Part shown: positions 1-12,048 of the stretch, piece after piece
Layout of the letters: each line of letters opens with the position of its first letter
Position numbering within the stretch: position 1 is the stretch's first letter
DNA from: Aporrectodea caliginosa
Taxonomy: Eukaryota > Annelida > Clitellata > Crassiclitellata > Lumbricidae
NCBI GenBank assembly: GCA_020284085.1
Contig: JACEVL010000090.1
Span: forward strand, 407,501 to 471,500
DNA: 64,000 nucleotides
Reading direction: 5' to 3'
Notes under the pieces: model-generated
Seen by the model: the letters and a program-made list of their open reading frames with translations, nothing else
Told to the model about the DNA's origin: nothing
Database searches by the model: none
Position numbers and translations under genes: made by a program

Positions 1-617
1 TTGCTTACGGACTTCCCTGACACGCATACATTCTCTGTATTGACTCTGAATTTAACAGAGGCAGTGCTATTGTTTTCACCAGCGCAACGAGCCAATGACT
101 TCACGTGCAAAACATGCACGAGACGCATGCAGGCAATAGGTCTTCTACCCAATGAACATAATTACAGTGCAGGGCCTTTGGTCATTGAGAGAAGCGTACG
201 TGTTCTGTTGCTAACCTAAACACCAGACTGTTTTATCTGAGTGAGTATTGATTGCTGCAACCGTCTACATGTAATTAAGCAGAGGTAGCGCATTGATTAA
301 TAGTCTGGCTTATTATCGCAGTGCCATCGATTCGAGCCCCCGTAAATTAATCGGATATCGTCCTAATAGCAATGCTACCTCCTGAATTCCGCACTTTTCG
401 GTTCCTCAACCAGTATCTCCATTTAAATCATCATCCACATCAGGCTCCTCTATCCATCGTTTGTCAAGCGCTTAATAAAGAAAAGATTATTATTATTGTA
501 ATTAGAATTGATTAATAGGCCTAGTCTTCCTTATTATCGCAGTGCTATCGTAATCGCAATTGCATATTATAACATTAATTATTCGTCTTCCACCTTAATG
601 TATGCATGTATGTATGG

Positions 618-820
618 GCACTTGTGATCCCCTGGAAGATTTCTGATCAGAGGCGCTCCTGACTACAGCGCCGACACTGAATCGGAGTTTCACGCCTAAG
701 CGCATGAGCAATTGCGAGTGAAGGACTTGCCAGGGTCCCAACGCGGCGGCTTTGAGGTGGATTCGAACCCGCAACCCTTCGGCTGCAAGGCACCGAACAT
801 ACCCCAACACCATTGCTACC
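618..820 (-). mobile_element. SINE1, tRNA-derived, tail shared with LINE A (decayed copy)
   Basis: The minus strand contains a tRNA B-box-like GGTTGCGGGTTCGAATCC, then CAAGTCCTTCACTCGC, CACTCCGATTCAGTG-like sequence and the LINE A-like tail GGAGCGCCTCTGATCAG. It matches 24094-24320. Absent from the corresponding part of copy B (about 50740-50790). Confidence 0.75.
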
Positions 821-1469
821 CAATGCTACTGCAATTGCATTGTTCTATTGCGCAATTTTATATTTGCTGAGAGTGTAGGAAGGCACTTAATAGCACATTT
901 TAAGTACCTTATAAATTCTTTGTACGGTACCTATGACTATGTAACATATCTAGACCAGTTACGACAATTAGCACACTGTATGCTGCACAGAGTGAAAGAC
1001 AACAGGACGTAAGTGAATTAGCAGACTGTTCCAATAGGACGGTCCAACACTCGAGAAGGAACGATGGACTCGAGTTGAAGTGTGACAGCGTGGCACCTGC
1101 ATATCTCTGAGCCGCAGAGCGCAATAACGCAGTGTGCTTGCCATCGAATATCGGATTAGTTTATCCAAATGATCATGAATTTGCTAGTTAACGTTTCACG
1201 TGAAACTATCATCTACTTATGCCCTGTACAATTATAGTGAACCATATAAGTCATTAGATTATTTAGAATTAATTTGGATTTTAGCGGATTATATCTCAGA
1301 ACTATATCAGCTCCAATTAAAAGGTTCCAGTCCTGCCTTTGAGATGTCATTTATATCTAATAAAATGTGTAACAAACGATCTCTAAAGGTACGGTTTTAA
1401 ACGAACCTGTAGCCTACAAGGAATTCTTGTCAAGGAAACAGTCGCTAAAAAGTAAGAATTTGCAGCCGA

Positions 1470-1565
1470 ATTTTGTGTGTGTGTGTGTGTGTGTGATGTG
1501 TGTGTGTTGATTGTGTGTGTGTGTAAAAACGTGCGTGCGTTGTTTTGTCGTGTGTGTGTGTGTGT

Positions 1566-1596
<31 letters not shown>
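1470..1596. repeat. Interrupted (TG)n microsatellite
   Basis: TG runs broken by ATGTG, TTGATTG, AAAAACG and TTGTTTTGTCG. It is the counterpart of the uninterrupted tract at 52347-52468; both are followed by the same CAGGTGCACCC sequence. Confidence 0.9.
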
Positions 1597-1597
<1 letters not shown>

Positions 1598-1755
1598 AAT
1601 CAAATCAGGTGCACCCTGTGTCTTACACTGGTCATAGAGATCAGCTGAAGCGTGAAGACATGCACCATGTACAGCAAAGGCTATTGATTAACAGCCACAG
1701 TGTCCTACATTTAAATTGGAAAATAGAACTAAGCCAATCAGGTAATCCTTTGAAA

Positions 1756-2811
1756 CAGAGGTTTCAAACTGTGGTACGCCTGGTGGTACGCCAGGTGTCG
1801 CTTAAGGGTACGCAGGAAATAAAAAGTATATAATTTTTATTTTCTCAGATTAGACCTATGGACGTTCTGATGAATTGTGGCTATTGCTTTTGGCATATTT
1901 GACGGATATATTTGGGAAACTAAACGAGCTAAATTCGAGTTTTCAAGGAAGAAATATCACTCCATTTACTGCTATGGATAAAATAAATGCAGTTTAGTTC
2001 ATTTTGTCAGACCTTGAGCAATCTCTTGTAACTTCATTTTCTTCTCTGGAGTCTTTTGTAATGGAGAATGAGCTTAAACTTCATGCTAATCTGATTGAGG
2101 ATAAAAGAAACTATGATCTTAATAGATATTGGATTTACATTTATATTTTCCTGAGCAGTTTGATGACAAGGAATGGATTCAGAATCCATTTTTGGATGTA
2201 ATGTTGGCCGCTAATGTTTCATTCCAGGAAAGAGACCGTAAAGATTCTCTAATTTTCTCTTTGTGAGACCAGTTTGTTGAGTCATCATGTCATGGCTGAA
2301 TGAAGAACGAATTTAAGAAGGACATGGTGTGCTAGGTCTGGCTGAAACGAAAATGAATTAATTTCTGACCGAGCTTTATATTTTTTTATTCCTCTTAGCA
2401 CGTCATAGTTGTGTGAAACAGGTTTTTCAACTATGCTTGCGATCATAGACAAATACAGAACAGAGCTCGAACTCGAACCAGATTTGTGTTTGAAACTGAC
2501 AAAAATTAAGCCAGATATTGTAAATATGTGCCAGCCAAAACACGTCCACAGCTCACATTAACACTTTCTAATGGTGATTTTAGTTTTCCTTTTCGTTGAT
2601 ATGACTATATTCTTAAAATTACATATTAATTTTAACATTTTTACCTATGACTCTAATACCCGGTTTTACCAATGATTAAAAGGACTTTTAGATGTTAATT
2701 GCAAGAGGCCATCGCGCTCGCATATTGCTTTGATCTGACCTTGCTGGTGGTACGCCAACATTCGATTTTTTTGCTTTTGGTTACAATAAAAATAAAGTTT
2801 TAAAACCGCTG
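1756..2811 (+). mobile_element. Deleted hAT element (ZBED5/FAM200-like) with TIRs and 8-bp TSD
   Basis: Begins CAGAGGTTTCAAAC and ends GTTTTAAAACCGCTG, imperfect hAT-type inverted repeats, flanked by CTTTGAAA (1748-1755) and CTTTGACG (2812-2819). The duplicate at about 52615 shows the empty site. Inside, decayed reading frames show LTDIFGKLNELNSSFQGRN and, near 2420-2550, GFSTMLAIIDKYRTELELEP followed by DLCLKL, the C-terminal dimerisation region of this transposase group. Several stops and frameshifts make it dead. Confidence 0.75.
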
Positions 2812-3496
2812 CTTTGACGCATACTACAAAGCAATTAGCCAAATAACTGTGGCCGCACTGCTGTTGCAACTTCCTGGTCTATTTAACAGACATGCAGATG
2901 CTTACTGATTTTTGTATATTTAGTCATGTAGCTCAAGTGTTTAACTACATCTCATAGCTGACTTCGATGTCTTATCTTACACCAGAAGCTACTCTTTAGG
3001 TTATGCAACAGCGTGTGAATTGTTGTCTACTTTCTTCTACTAGGCTTGCAACTCAGTATGTAGTAACAATAATAAATTGTTTATTGCAACTGCACATTTA
3101 TAGACTGATGAAGGAGATGTTAAAATCATGATTCGACCCTTAGTGAATGAAACTTAACAATAGCCACCACCGATATCTTCCGACTGGCATTGTTGTGTTC
3201 TGTCACTTGCGCTAATCTGTGGGATTTTCTGGGTGTTCTTGATGCTTTCGTTATTGTATTTTATAATAATAAAAAAAATTTTTATTTCTTATTATAAGTA
3301 TTATTATTTATTAATTGTATTATTTTTACTAGAAGCAATGGCAATAATACAATAAATTTCAGTGTATTACAGAAACGTTAGCTGTATTGTATAGGTCTAC
3401 ATAGTTTCGTCGCATTGTACATAAAGACAACTTCGGCGGCTATACAAGGCCAACAACGTTAAACTTGAATTATCTCTGAATCTATTAGCTAGAATT

Positions 3497-3949
3497 TTAG
3501 GTAAGACAGACAGTGAAGAATCTGACAGTGATAGAAATGATGACGAGGATGGAAAACGTTTTTGTGTTGGCCTACGAGATGGGTCATCTGACAATGTCGA
3601 TTACCTTGATGAAACACGGTCTGTGGAAGATGATGATGATTACTCTGCGCGTCATGATCGTTTACAACAAGGCGATCACGTGCTGGTCAAACTTCAGGGA
3701 CTTAAAAATACAATTGATTTTGTTGTTCGTATATCCGACAATTCAAAGTCAGATGAACTAAGTCCCTTGACTAGGCGTACATTTGATGATGAAGAAACTG
3801 TTCGATTTGTAATTCCAGAAAATTCAAGAACATATCTGGTTCCAGTGGAGGATTTAACGAAGAAACTGCCTAGTCCGTTAACAACGGTTGGCACTAAGCA
3901 AGTCAGTAGGCAGATAACATTCCCGTCCTTTTTTCTGACCACAATTTGA
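3497..3949 (+). pseudogene. Open fragment with acidic linker and small C-terminal domain, unrecognised
   Basis: Open from about 3497 to a TGA at 3947-3949, about 150 codons. It begins with an acidic Ser/Asp/Glu stretch (TDSEESDSDRNDDEDG), then SARHDRLQQGDHVLVKLQGL, then DDEETVRFVIPENSRTYLVP and VEDLTKKLPSPLT. The pattern GD.VLVK..G.K.......V......F..PE......V...D...KLP resembles C-terminal ends seen on many transposon-derived animal proteins, but I cannot name the family. A TTTTAG before the open part could be a splice acceptor. It is absent from copy B, so probably a mobile-element relic. Confidence 0.4.
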
Positions 3950-4316
3950 AGGCTTAAAAAGCTCTACAATTTTTAATTAAATCTTGAACATATGTAGAAT
4001 TAGCCTAGCCTGCTATGGGGGCTAATTTCCTATCGAGAATATATTTCGGACATTTTACATGACGATTATTGCAGCAAAACAGTTTAATATCTTGATTGAT
4101 GCTTTAACAAGGAGTCATAACCTCAACGTAACCGATATGGACTATAAAACTTGAAGTCGTGAGGGTCGGTTAGGGTCAGGGTTAGGGTTAGTGTCGTCAT
4201 TAGAAGACAGATATTTACAGTCGCGAACACATTCCTGTAGGCCTACAGGGGTCTCGTCTAGTTATAATTAAAAGATCTATTTTGGTGGTCGTTAAACCGA
4301 CAAGTACCCGCTTTTC

Positions 4317-4820
4317 ATACACAAATAGCAACGCCACCTACCGACTTTCATTACACACAAATTTGAATCTATGCGACGGTTTAAACTTCGTTGCAGCGCC
4401 ACCTACCGACTTTCATTACACGCAAATTTGAACCAAGTTTGAAATTATGCGACGGTTAAGACTTAATAGCAGCGCCACCTGTCGACTTTCATCACGCGTC
4501 AATGTGAATATACGCGACGGTTTAAACATAATAGCAGCGCCGCTTACCGACTTTCGTTCCACGCAAATTTGAACATGACAGTTTAAACTTCATAGTAGCG
4601 CCACCTACCGACTTTCGTTCCACGCAAATTTGAACATGACAGTTTAAACTTCATAGTAGCGCCACCTACCGACTTTCGTTCCACGCAAATTTGAACATGA
4701 CAGTTTAAACTTCATAGCAGCGCCACCAACCGACTTTCGTTACACACAAATTTCAATATGACAGTTTAAACGTCATAGCAGCGCCACCTACCGACTTTCA
4801 TTGCACGCAAATTTGAATAT
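4317..4820. repeat. Minisatellite, about 62-76 bp unit, eight copies
   Basis: Each unit contains GCGCCACCTACCGACTTTC, then a TTACACGCAAATTTGAA-like stretch and a GACAGTTTAAAC-like stretch. The central three units (about 4540-4740) are nearly identical with a 62-bp period; the outer ones are diverged. Confidence 0.88.
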
Positions 4821-4869
4821 ACTGCCCCTGCCTCTCTTCTGCTAACTGTACTCTCTTTGAGACGGAGAG

Positions 4870-5060
4870 TCCCCCGAGACGGATTTAATATACTGAGGAA
4901 CAAAAGAACTCTTGCGAACTCTAGCGTTAACTTCTCACTGGCCACTCGCTTGCTGCGCCAGTCTCGTGCGACCCTTAGCGGTGACGTTCTCACTCGAGCG
5001 ACCTCTAACTGGCTGCGCCAGTCTCGAGCGATCCCTAGCAATGTCGTCTCACTCGATCTA
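4870..5060. repeat. Short tandem repeat of CT-rich units
   Basis: Repeats of the type CTGCGCCAGTCTCG-GCGA-CCTAGC, with TCTCACTCGA, spaced 60-70 bp. It directly follows the 62-bp minisatellite. No coding signal. Confidence 0.5.
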
Positions 5061-5329
5061 CCTCTGCGCCAATGTCGACCCTCAAAAGAAGCGTCACAGC
5101 TTACTAAAATGTACTAAATATTCTCATGGATCCAGCTTCCAATTAAGGAAACAATTATTTTCATAAATCCAACCTCTATTCCATCGAAAACTTCGTTTCA
5201 TCCGTCCATCCAGCTTGGTATCCAGCTTCTATTTACGGGAAAAATTATTTCGATCAATCCCGCCTCTTTTTGAATACAGCAATGTTTTCATCAATCCGTG
5301 ACTAGGTTATTAAATTTTAGCTCAGGTTG

Positions 5330-5990
5330 AGTTATCAAATGAGGCTCAGGACACTGATGTGGTTGGCAATCAGGATCAATACAGTCTTCTGTTTCCTTTG
5401 TCACAGTTTCACCAATGTCTCCGATGGTCAAAACAACCCGTGGATTGGGTTGGCCTACAGGAAGACTGTCTTAATGTGGTAGTGGTCTCAGAGCCGATGG
5501 AAGATTAGGATATTCACTTGGTTTCTTGCTTCTGGAGGAATGGTCCAAAACATTTGCCAAACAGAAATAACAAACAGTCTGAAACATGATCTTTTTGCTC
5601 CCGCCACATCATTGGAATAGCAAACGGCATAGACGGCCGAGAAACAGTAATCCATGCTCTGAGATTGACTGCGCAAAATGTGCGACAAATTTGAGGTACC
5701 CAACCTTTATCCTGGTCGCCAACATCCTTCATATCTAAGCATACTGGGCATGCCCATGCATGCCTAAACCTTACCATTATTTTACATTGAACGTTGTGTA
5801 ACCTGCACTGAGTGCATGTCCAGGCATGCCTGGAATACACAAAATACCTTACCTTGTGGGCATCATATAAGCAGACTGAAAATGTGAAAGGAAATTCCAA
5901 AAACAGGCGATTCCAAAAGACTGTACGTGATAGGACATTTTCAAGGTCATTTTCGTGATCAGCAGCCCAAAATGCATAAGGTACACCCAA
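5330..5990 (-). pseudogene. N-terminal fragment of a repetitive invertebrate gene family (same family as 62667-63950)
   Basis: Minus-strand frames show WVPQICRTFCAVNLRAWI, then SRPSMPFAIPMMWREQKDHV and SDCLLFLF, matching the recurrent cysteine motif followed by S-pattern FAIPM.WREP.DH..DCYFC of a multi-copy family in invertebrate predicted proteomes, of likely transposon origin. Further down, PVGQPNPRVVLTIGDIGETV is still readable in another frame. Frames are broken; no start or end is visible. It ends at the edge of the copy A/B homology near 5990. Confidence 0.55.
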
Positions 5991-6317
5991 CAGTTTTCAG
6001 GAAGCAAAACCTCTGTTCTCCTGTGTAATTTTTGTAATTAAAGCGTCGACACAAATACACAGTTGTCGACAGAGACCTCGACATAGGTGTCAGTGCAGTC
6101 GATTAAGATGGAAATTTACGACAAAGATTTCTAGAAGAAAGGCTAAGCGATGAATATTAAGTCCTTTGATAAATGTTCATCAAAAGTAACAGGCCTATAT
6201 GCGAAGACAATTTCCAAACGCTGTAACTTAGTGAGTAAGAATACGAATACCTAAACTTTCAGTAAGTTTCGGATGTTTAAATGATCAGTTGTAGAGAAAA
6301 GTACACGTAATCCATTA

Positions 6318-7278
6318 TGTGGCCTGAGGACCCGTTTGCAAAATGGTGTTGGGGGAGTTTCTCACTTCCACTTAGTCAGTGGGTCCCTGGACATGAAAAA
6401 TCACCGAGGTGCTTCTCGGCGATGACGCCACGAATGACGCTATGGACAAATCCAATATGGCCGCCGTCGGCCATATTGGAAAATTCAACTTTTTTGTTTC
6501 TGACAATATATGCATGTGTAATACCTCTAATGTTATTGATTTCGGTGTGTAGAATTCATTTCTCACATTGTTTTGGTCATTCGAGGTCATCTTTAGCTTC
6601 AAAGGTCATGGTCAAGGACATTTTGTTGCATCAACAATGTCGAATTATAAATTGGCCAAATATAGCAGTAGAAACAGGTGTAATATCTCTAATCTTACTG
6701 ATTTCGGTATGCAGAATTCATTTCTGATATTGTTTTCTTCATTCGAGGTCATCTTGACCTTCAAGGGTCAAGGTCAGGGACATAATCTTTGTTACATCAA
6801 CGATTTCTTATATAACTTGGTCGAATGTAGCCGTAGAAACAGGTGTAATATCTCTAATGTTACTGATTTCGGTATGTAGAATTCATTTCTGATATTGTTT
6901 TCGTCATTCAGGGCCATCTTTACCTTCAATGGTCAAGATCAGGGACATAATCTTTGTTACATCATCGATTTCTTATATAACTTGGTCGAATGTAGCCGTA
7001 GAAACAGGTGTAATATCTCTAATGTTACTGATTTCGGTATGTAGAATTCATTTCTGATATTGTTTTCGTCATTCAGGGCCATCTTTACCTTCAATGGTCA
7101 AGATCAGGGACATAATCTTTGTTATATTAACGATTTCTTATATAACTTGGTCGAATGTAACAGTAGAAACAGGTGTAATATCTCTAATGTTACTGATTTC
7201 GGTATGTAGAATTCATTTCTGATATTGTTTTCGTCATTCAGGGCCAACACCATTTTGCAAACGGGTCCTCAGGCCACA
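6318..7278. mobile_element. DNA transposon (non-autonomous) with 35-bp TIRs, TA target, 165-bp internal repeats
   Basis: Begins TGTGGCCTGAGGACCCG and ends with its exact reverse complement; the first 35 bases of each end are identical. Flanked by TA on both sides. The paralogous region at about 59500-59525 lacks it. The middle is four to five tandem units of 165 bp (AGGTGTAATATCTCTAAT at 6676, 6841, 7006, 7171). No transposase frame. TIRs and TA duplication suggest a Tc1/mariner-type MITE; the superfamily is inferred. Confidence 0.85.
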
Positions 7279-7739
7279 TAAAGGATTAACGCCTGTACAT
7301 GCATATTGTAGAAAGTCTATCTCGATGCCACACATGTCACAAAGCATTTAGACAAAGTTTTTGTCAAGTGGAAATCCATAATGAATTTGACAGAACATTG
7401 TGGAATATGTCAGAGGTCGTCTGCTCTTATTGGTACTTTAAAGATCCACAAGAATATTTATATAGGAGAAAACTATAAATAGGTCGGTATTAGCAGACAG
7501 TAACGCAGTGAAGACGCACCAAAGAACTAACACAGAAGAAAGACCATTTCCGAAATATCAAACAGTATTGTAGAATTATGAACTCCAAGCTGAGTTACGA
7601 ACTCCATCTTGACCAACTCCATTAGTCTAAAAGAATTGCAAAAGAAACTTTCATTCCAGCATAAAAATGAAATTCGTTTATTAATTCAAGCTGACAAGAC
7701 TACGCCTTTAGATTACATGATATAGTAGTAGCACATGAT

Positions 7740-7880
7740 TGTATGTCTAAGAGGAGATAAATTTCACTGCATGGCAGCCTGAAAGGCGCCCATCTATCCT
7801 ACTACTCGTTTTACAACCGCCCCTATTGAGTCGAAGGATGAGTCAACATTATCTGGATAGGGAGTATCGAAGCCACGTCA
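7740..7880 (-). mobile_element. SINE2 fragment
   Basis: Contains the SINE2 body (GCATGGCAGCC.., GGCGCCCAT) and degraded tRNA-like part; related to 10335-10553, 30755-30985 and 42800-43000. Confidence 0.5.
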
Positions 7881-7906
7881 TTCTGATCATTGTGCTAGAT
7901 TCTTAC

Positions 7907-8178
7907 TAGAGTTCTGCGGGTAGAGCATTTTTGTTACCCGACCCGTACCCGTAACACAGGACTGCTACCCGTACCCGTACCAGACCCGTACTTAAAATTA
8001 CTACCCAACCCGACCCGTACCCGCGGGTAAACCCGTACCCGTACTGTACCCGCCACGTAATTAATAGAACTTCCGATAATTCCAGTCTCTACCAGTCCAA
8101 TGGTCTTACAAGGCATGTGGTAGTAATAATAATAGTCTGACGATCATGGTGATGATCATAGTAATAATAATAATAAGA

Positions 8179-8245
<67 letters not shown>

Positions 8246-8274
8246 GAGTAATAGTAATAATAATAATACTAAGA

Positions 8275-8351
<77 letters not shown>

Positions 8352-9124
8352 CCTGTTTCGGGAGACCCGCAGGAGACAGCACGCCTCTTTCAGCATCTTT
8401 CAATTTGCACACAACGATTCAGCTTTTCGTTGCACGTTTACACATTTGACCGGTCAAGATAACCTTTAACTTCAGAACGACAAAACATTTCCGATAGTTT
8501 CTTAGAGCCTGAAGGATTACACTTACCTAGGGCGATTAAAAAAATAAAAATAACTTTTGTTCAGCCAGCTATAACACGGAAGTTTGGAACAAAATACCGT
8601 TATTTGATTAGTTTATTTCTCAGAGGGAAAGGGGTGACAGACTTGGTGTTTCAACTATTCCTAGCCTCAACTACTGGAACTATATGAACCTGTTTTAAAG
8701 AAAACACGGCTGCTGAACTGCGACCTCTGTCCCCGATTGTCGGGCCTGAAACTCAGATGAAATTATATGTAAAACACTACGATTGGATTGTGCGAATTGA
8801 AACAAGCCATTTTGTAACTTTAAATTCAGCATCTACATGTATAGATGAATGTCAAGCTCATTAAGGTGCACGGACATAGGTCAAAACATGGATATCGTAC
8901 TTAGACTGGATACCGCAATTCTGATAAGTCTTTGAAGGTGCAAGAGTCACAATTACATGTAACGCCAACACTTCAGTTCGGTACGGGTCAAACCGGGTAT
9001 ACCCGTACCCGTAATGCTCCTACCCGTACCCGACCCGACCCGTAAAATGTCTACCCGAACCGTACCCGACCCGCGGGTACGGATAAACTCGCGGGTACGG
9101 GTAGGCTATACCCGCAGACCCCTA
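7907..9124. mobile_element. Non-autonomous hAT element, 8-bp target duplication ATTCTTAC
   Basis: Left end TAGAGTTCTGCGGGTAGAGC, right end the inverse with CCCGCAGACCCCTA: hAT-type TA-rich tips. Exact 8-bp duplication ATTCTTAC at 7899-7906 and 9125-9132. Subterminal regions are arrays of ACCCGTACCCG. The interior holds a (TAA)n tract and no transposase. It sits at the truncated 5' edge of a LINE A copy. Confidence 0.88.
8162..8350. repeat. (TAA)n microsatellite
   Basis: Nearly continuous TAA repeats with a few AGAGTAATAG breaks, inside the hAT element. Long isoleucine-rich frames here are repeat artefacts. Confidence 0.97.
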
Positions 9125-9132
9125 ATTCTTAC

Positions 9133-9925
9133 CATTCAATATATCTGGCTTGGTACTCGCCAACAGCTGGAGAAGCTGGATTTGGAGTCCCTCTCTGTTG
9201 AATTTCCCACCTTTACTTTTTCAACCTCGGTCCGCAACTTAGGGGTCATCCTGGACCAGGACCTGTCTTTTACGAAGCACATTACCGCATTGACTCGTTC
9301 CTGTTACTATCAATTGCGCCAACTGCGGGTTGTCACTCGCTCTCTGTCTTCTTCCTCTGCCTCCACTCTGGTCCACGCCTTTATTCTTAATCGTTTGGAC
9401 TACTGCTCTTCGCTCTACTGTGGACTACCACAGATCCGCTTGCATCCTTTGGAAGGCGTGTTGCGGGCGGCTGCTGGCTTAATTGGTGGTGTACCTAAGT
9501 TTGGCCACATCTCTGCCTTTATGCGCGATGTCCTCCACTGGCTACCGGTCCAGCAGCGCATCAATTATAGAGTTTCATCTATTGTCTGGCAATGTGTTCT
9601 GGGTAGAGCACCTACCTATCTCCAGGAGCTCTTCACATTGACTTCGGTCTGCTCTGGTCGCCGATCTCTGCGCTCGGCTTCTAGAGGTGACTTTATGGTA
9701 CCGCATGCTCGCTCTGCCACCAGACAGCGTCGGGCATTCTCGATAGTGGGTGCTTCTCTTTGGAATGGTCTCCCCTCTGACCTGCGTTCTCTTCCTCGAG
9801 ACTTCTCTTCTTCTTTTTTATAAATTACTTAAGACCTTCCTTTTTGACCGGGCCTGGGTCGGGAGCGCTTCTGAGTAGTAACCTTGAAGGGGCGCTATAT
9901 AAATCTCATAGATAGATTCAACCAT
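9133..9925 (+). mobile_element. LINE A (L2/CR1-like), 5'-truncated copy
   Basis: Readable frame to 9823 encodes the end of a reverse transcriptase ORF: YIWLGTRQQLEKL, VRNLGVILDQDLSF, HAFILNRLDYCSSLYCGLP, HWLPVQQRINYRV and a final GASLWNGLPSDLR. The 3' end is GGAGCGCTTCTGAGTAG..CTTGAAGGGGCGCTATATAAAT, diagnostic of this family. No RT catalytic core remains. Absent from copy B. Confidence 0.88.
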
Positions 9926-10334
9926 CTCCCCGGCCCGCATGTATTATGAATCCACCTTTCATCGCGTTGTATTCTAGCAAACGTTACAAAAGTTATAGAT
10001 TGGTAGTCTAAAATGTGAAATACCGTCGCAGTGGCCATACAGGAGAGATACATACATGTGCATGTCACCAGTGACCAGAACCATTGTTTTCAAATTGTAT
10101 AACTTAATATAATTTTTATTCGAAGTTGAAATTTTGATAAAAAGGAATTAACTGATGCGTCGAATTGTCAAGCGACTAATTGTCGTTGAGCAGAACTGTC
10201 TTGCACTGAATATCGGTGCCTATTCGTTATGGAATCATACATTATTGATAAAGTCGTTTAATTATAACGAATAAATATATAATATATATAATATCTTCGT
10301 TTAATATTTTCATTTTGACAATTACGCAGTATGA

Positions 10335-10553
10335 TTACAAATCAGTATGAACGGATGATCACAAGTTATTACAGGATGCGAATTTAACTGTTTACGGCAG
10401 CCATGCAAGGTGCCCATCACGTCCTACATCTCATTTTACAAATGCGCCATCTCGAAAATGATAGGCCGAGTGGACCTTTGGGAGGGTACGGGAAGCGATC
10501 CCGCTACATACTGCTCTTCACGCCAACGATGTTACCACTACACTATGGACTCC
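10335..10553 (-). mobile_element. SINE2, tRNA-derived, full copy
   Basis: The minus strand shows CATAGTGTAGTGGTAACATC (A-box part, like tRNA Glu/Asp/Gly), then GCGGGATCGCTTCCCG (B-box stem), a body with GGCGCATTTG and GGGCACCTTGCATGGC, and an end TAATAACTTGTGATCATCCG. Same organisation at 30755-30985 and 42800-43000. Confidence 0.7.
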
Positions 10554-11602
10554 CCAAATGGAGTTTAAATCATAGGAATACGTTTCAAATGATAACTGTT
10601 GTGCTCAAAATTGACCAAAAACACCATACAATGATATATATATATATATATATAATGCTAAAATCACACATAACAATGATAACATCACACATAATATAGA
10701 AACATAGTCTTGAAAGTCCCACAACATTTAATAGGAAACAGTTTATGTATGTATTCGTTTAATGTTAAATCACACGGGATGACACACTGCTGCAACCTGG
10801 TACAAAGAATAGATTTTGCCCAGGATTGCAAATTAATTAAATATAGTTCAGCTATTGAATTAAATAGATTGCAGGAATGGGGGAATGTACTTGTATAAAA
10901 CCTGCGGATATAATTTCGTCTTTAGCAGCACGTGGGACCCATTCCGGATGACGGCCGACAATAACCGATCCTCAGCTGCGCCCATCATCTCCCCAGACCC
11001 CATCTTGTCCAACTCCGCCTTCGAGATAGGAACCGCTCCAGGCTTTCGATTCTCCGCGTAGGCGTAACCCCATCAGGCAGGGGCTGCGTAGAGCAGCCGA
11101 GCAACCATAGTTGCTTCTGCCACCCTGAGCAGCGCTCCATCAGGCAGACCGTAAACCCTGAACACTCTCAGAGCAAGAAGAGAGCTCCGGAACAGGCATC
11201 TAGGACCTCTAGCACTGATTGACGCAACTGTCGACAACCAACTCTCAAACCATGTTGCACGCTTTCGGTCCTTGAGGAACTCGACCAGCCAATCATAGAT
11301 ATTATCGGGCAAGTCGAATCTGAATGGCTTACCCGCTTTATGTGTAAGTGTTCTGAAATTCGGTAGAAATCTGGGAAATCACAGCATATTAGAAAATGCT
11401 TGAACCAGCTCATTTAAAGATATGATGTTTTAATGTCGAAGAAATAATATACTGACACAAAATAATATTATGCACAAAGTTCGTTAAATCTAAAATTAAA
11501 TCACCATGCGTTCGTTATTTCTGTTTGAAGAAATCTAAATTGACCAATTCTATGAATCTATAGGAATTGGAATAAAACTTTGCATCTAGTATGCTTTAGA
11601 AA

Positions 11603-12048
11603 TCAGCGTTGCATCTTAGCGAACCTTGCAGCAGTAATAAGTTCATTTAACAGTTGGACGAAAAACTGGGAAACTTCGACAATGGTAAGTAATGTTCCTC
11701 CGAGAATTAGTCCCAATGCGCCGCCAATGTCGCAAACCAGTGTGAGGATATCGTAGGCTGGAGTTGTTTGGATGTCGATGTAGCTGAGCTGAGAGTAGAA
11801 GATATCCAGGTAGACGAGTTCCTTGTTCAGTTTCGACATCGTCAGATTCCGTCCCTTGAATTGAGACTTTTGTGACATGTAACTGAGGAAATGGTCTGAC
11901 AGAGGACTTGTCGAGATTGAGTATGGATAGGAGGTTATATGGCACTGAAGAGGACAATCATACGTGCGATATGCGCCAGAAGAAATCGCTGATATTGCGA
12001 CTTTTGACACACAGGAATAGTACTGGTCAAAGGTGCACATCTTTTTTC
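11603..12048 (-). CDS. DEG/ENaC exon 7 (terminal): thumb end, TM2 and pore, gene A
   Basis: 446 nt, acceptor CGTTTCAG|GA in phase 1, stop TGA at 11603. It encodes CTFDQYYSCVSKV, a segment ending DCPLQCHITSYPYSIS, then FYSQLSYIDIQTTPAYDI and TM2 with DIGGALGLILGGTLLTIVE. The pore motif is GGT where the family normally has G-A/S-S. Two cysteines present in the paralogue (60571-61016) are tyrosines here (residues 417 and 420). The cytoplasmic tail is short and ends KMQR. A weak polyadenylation signal ATTAAA lies downstream (complement of 11429-11434). Confidence 0.9.

Noticed and set aside
4165..4190. Telomere-like TTAGGG repeats (also at 34846-34862)
   Set aside because: Only two to three imperfect units; no array.
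6317..6879. Plus frames of 136 and 103 codons
   Set aside because: They lie entirely inside the TIR element and follow its 165-bp repeats (165 is a multiple of three, which keeps frames open).
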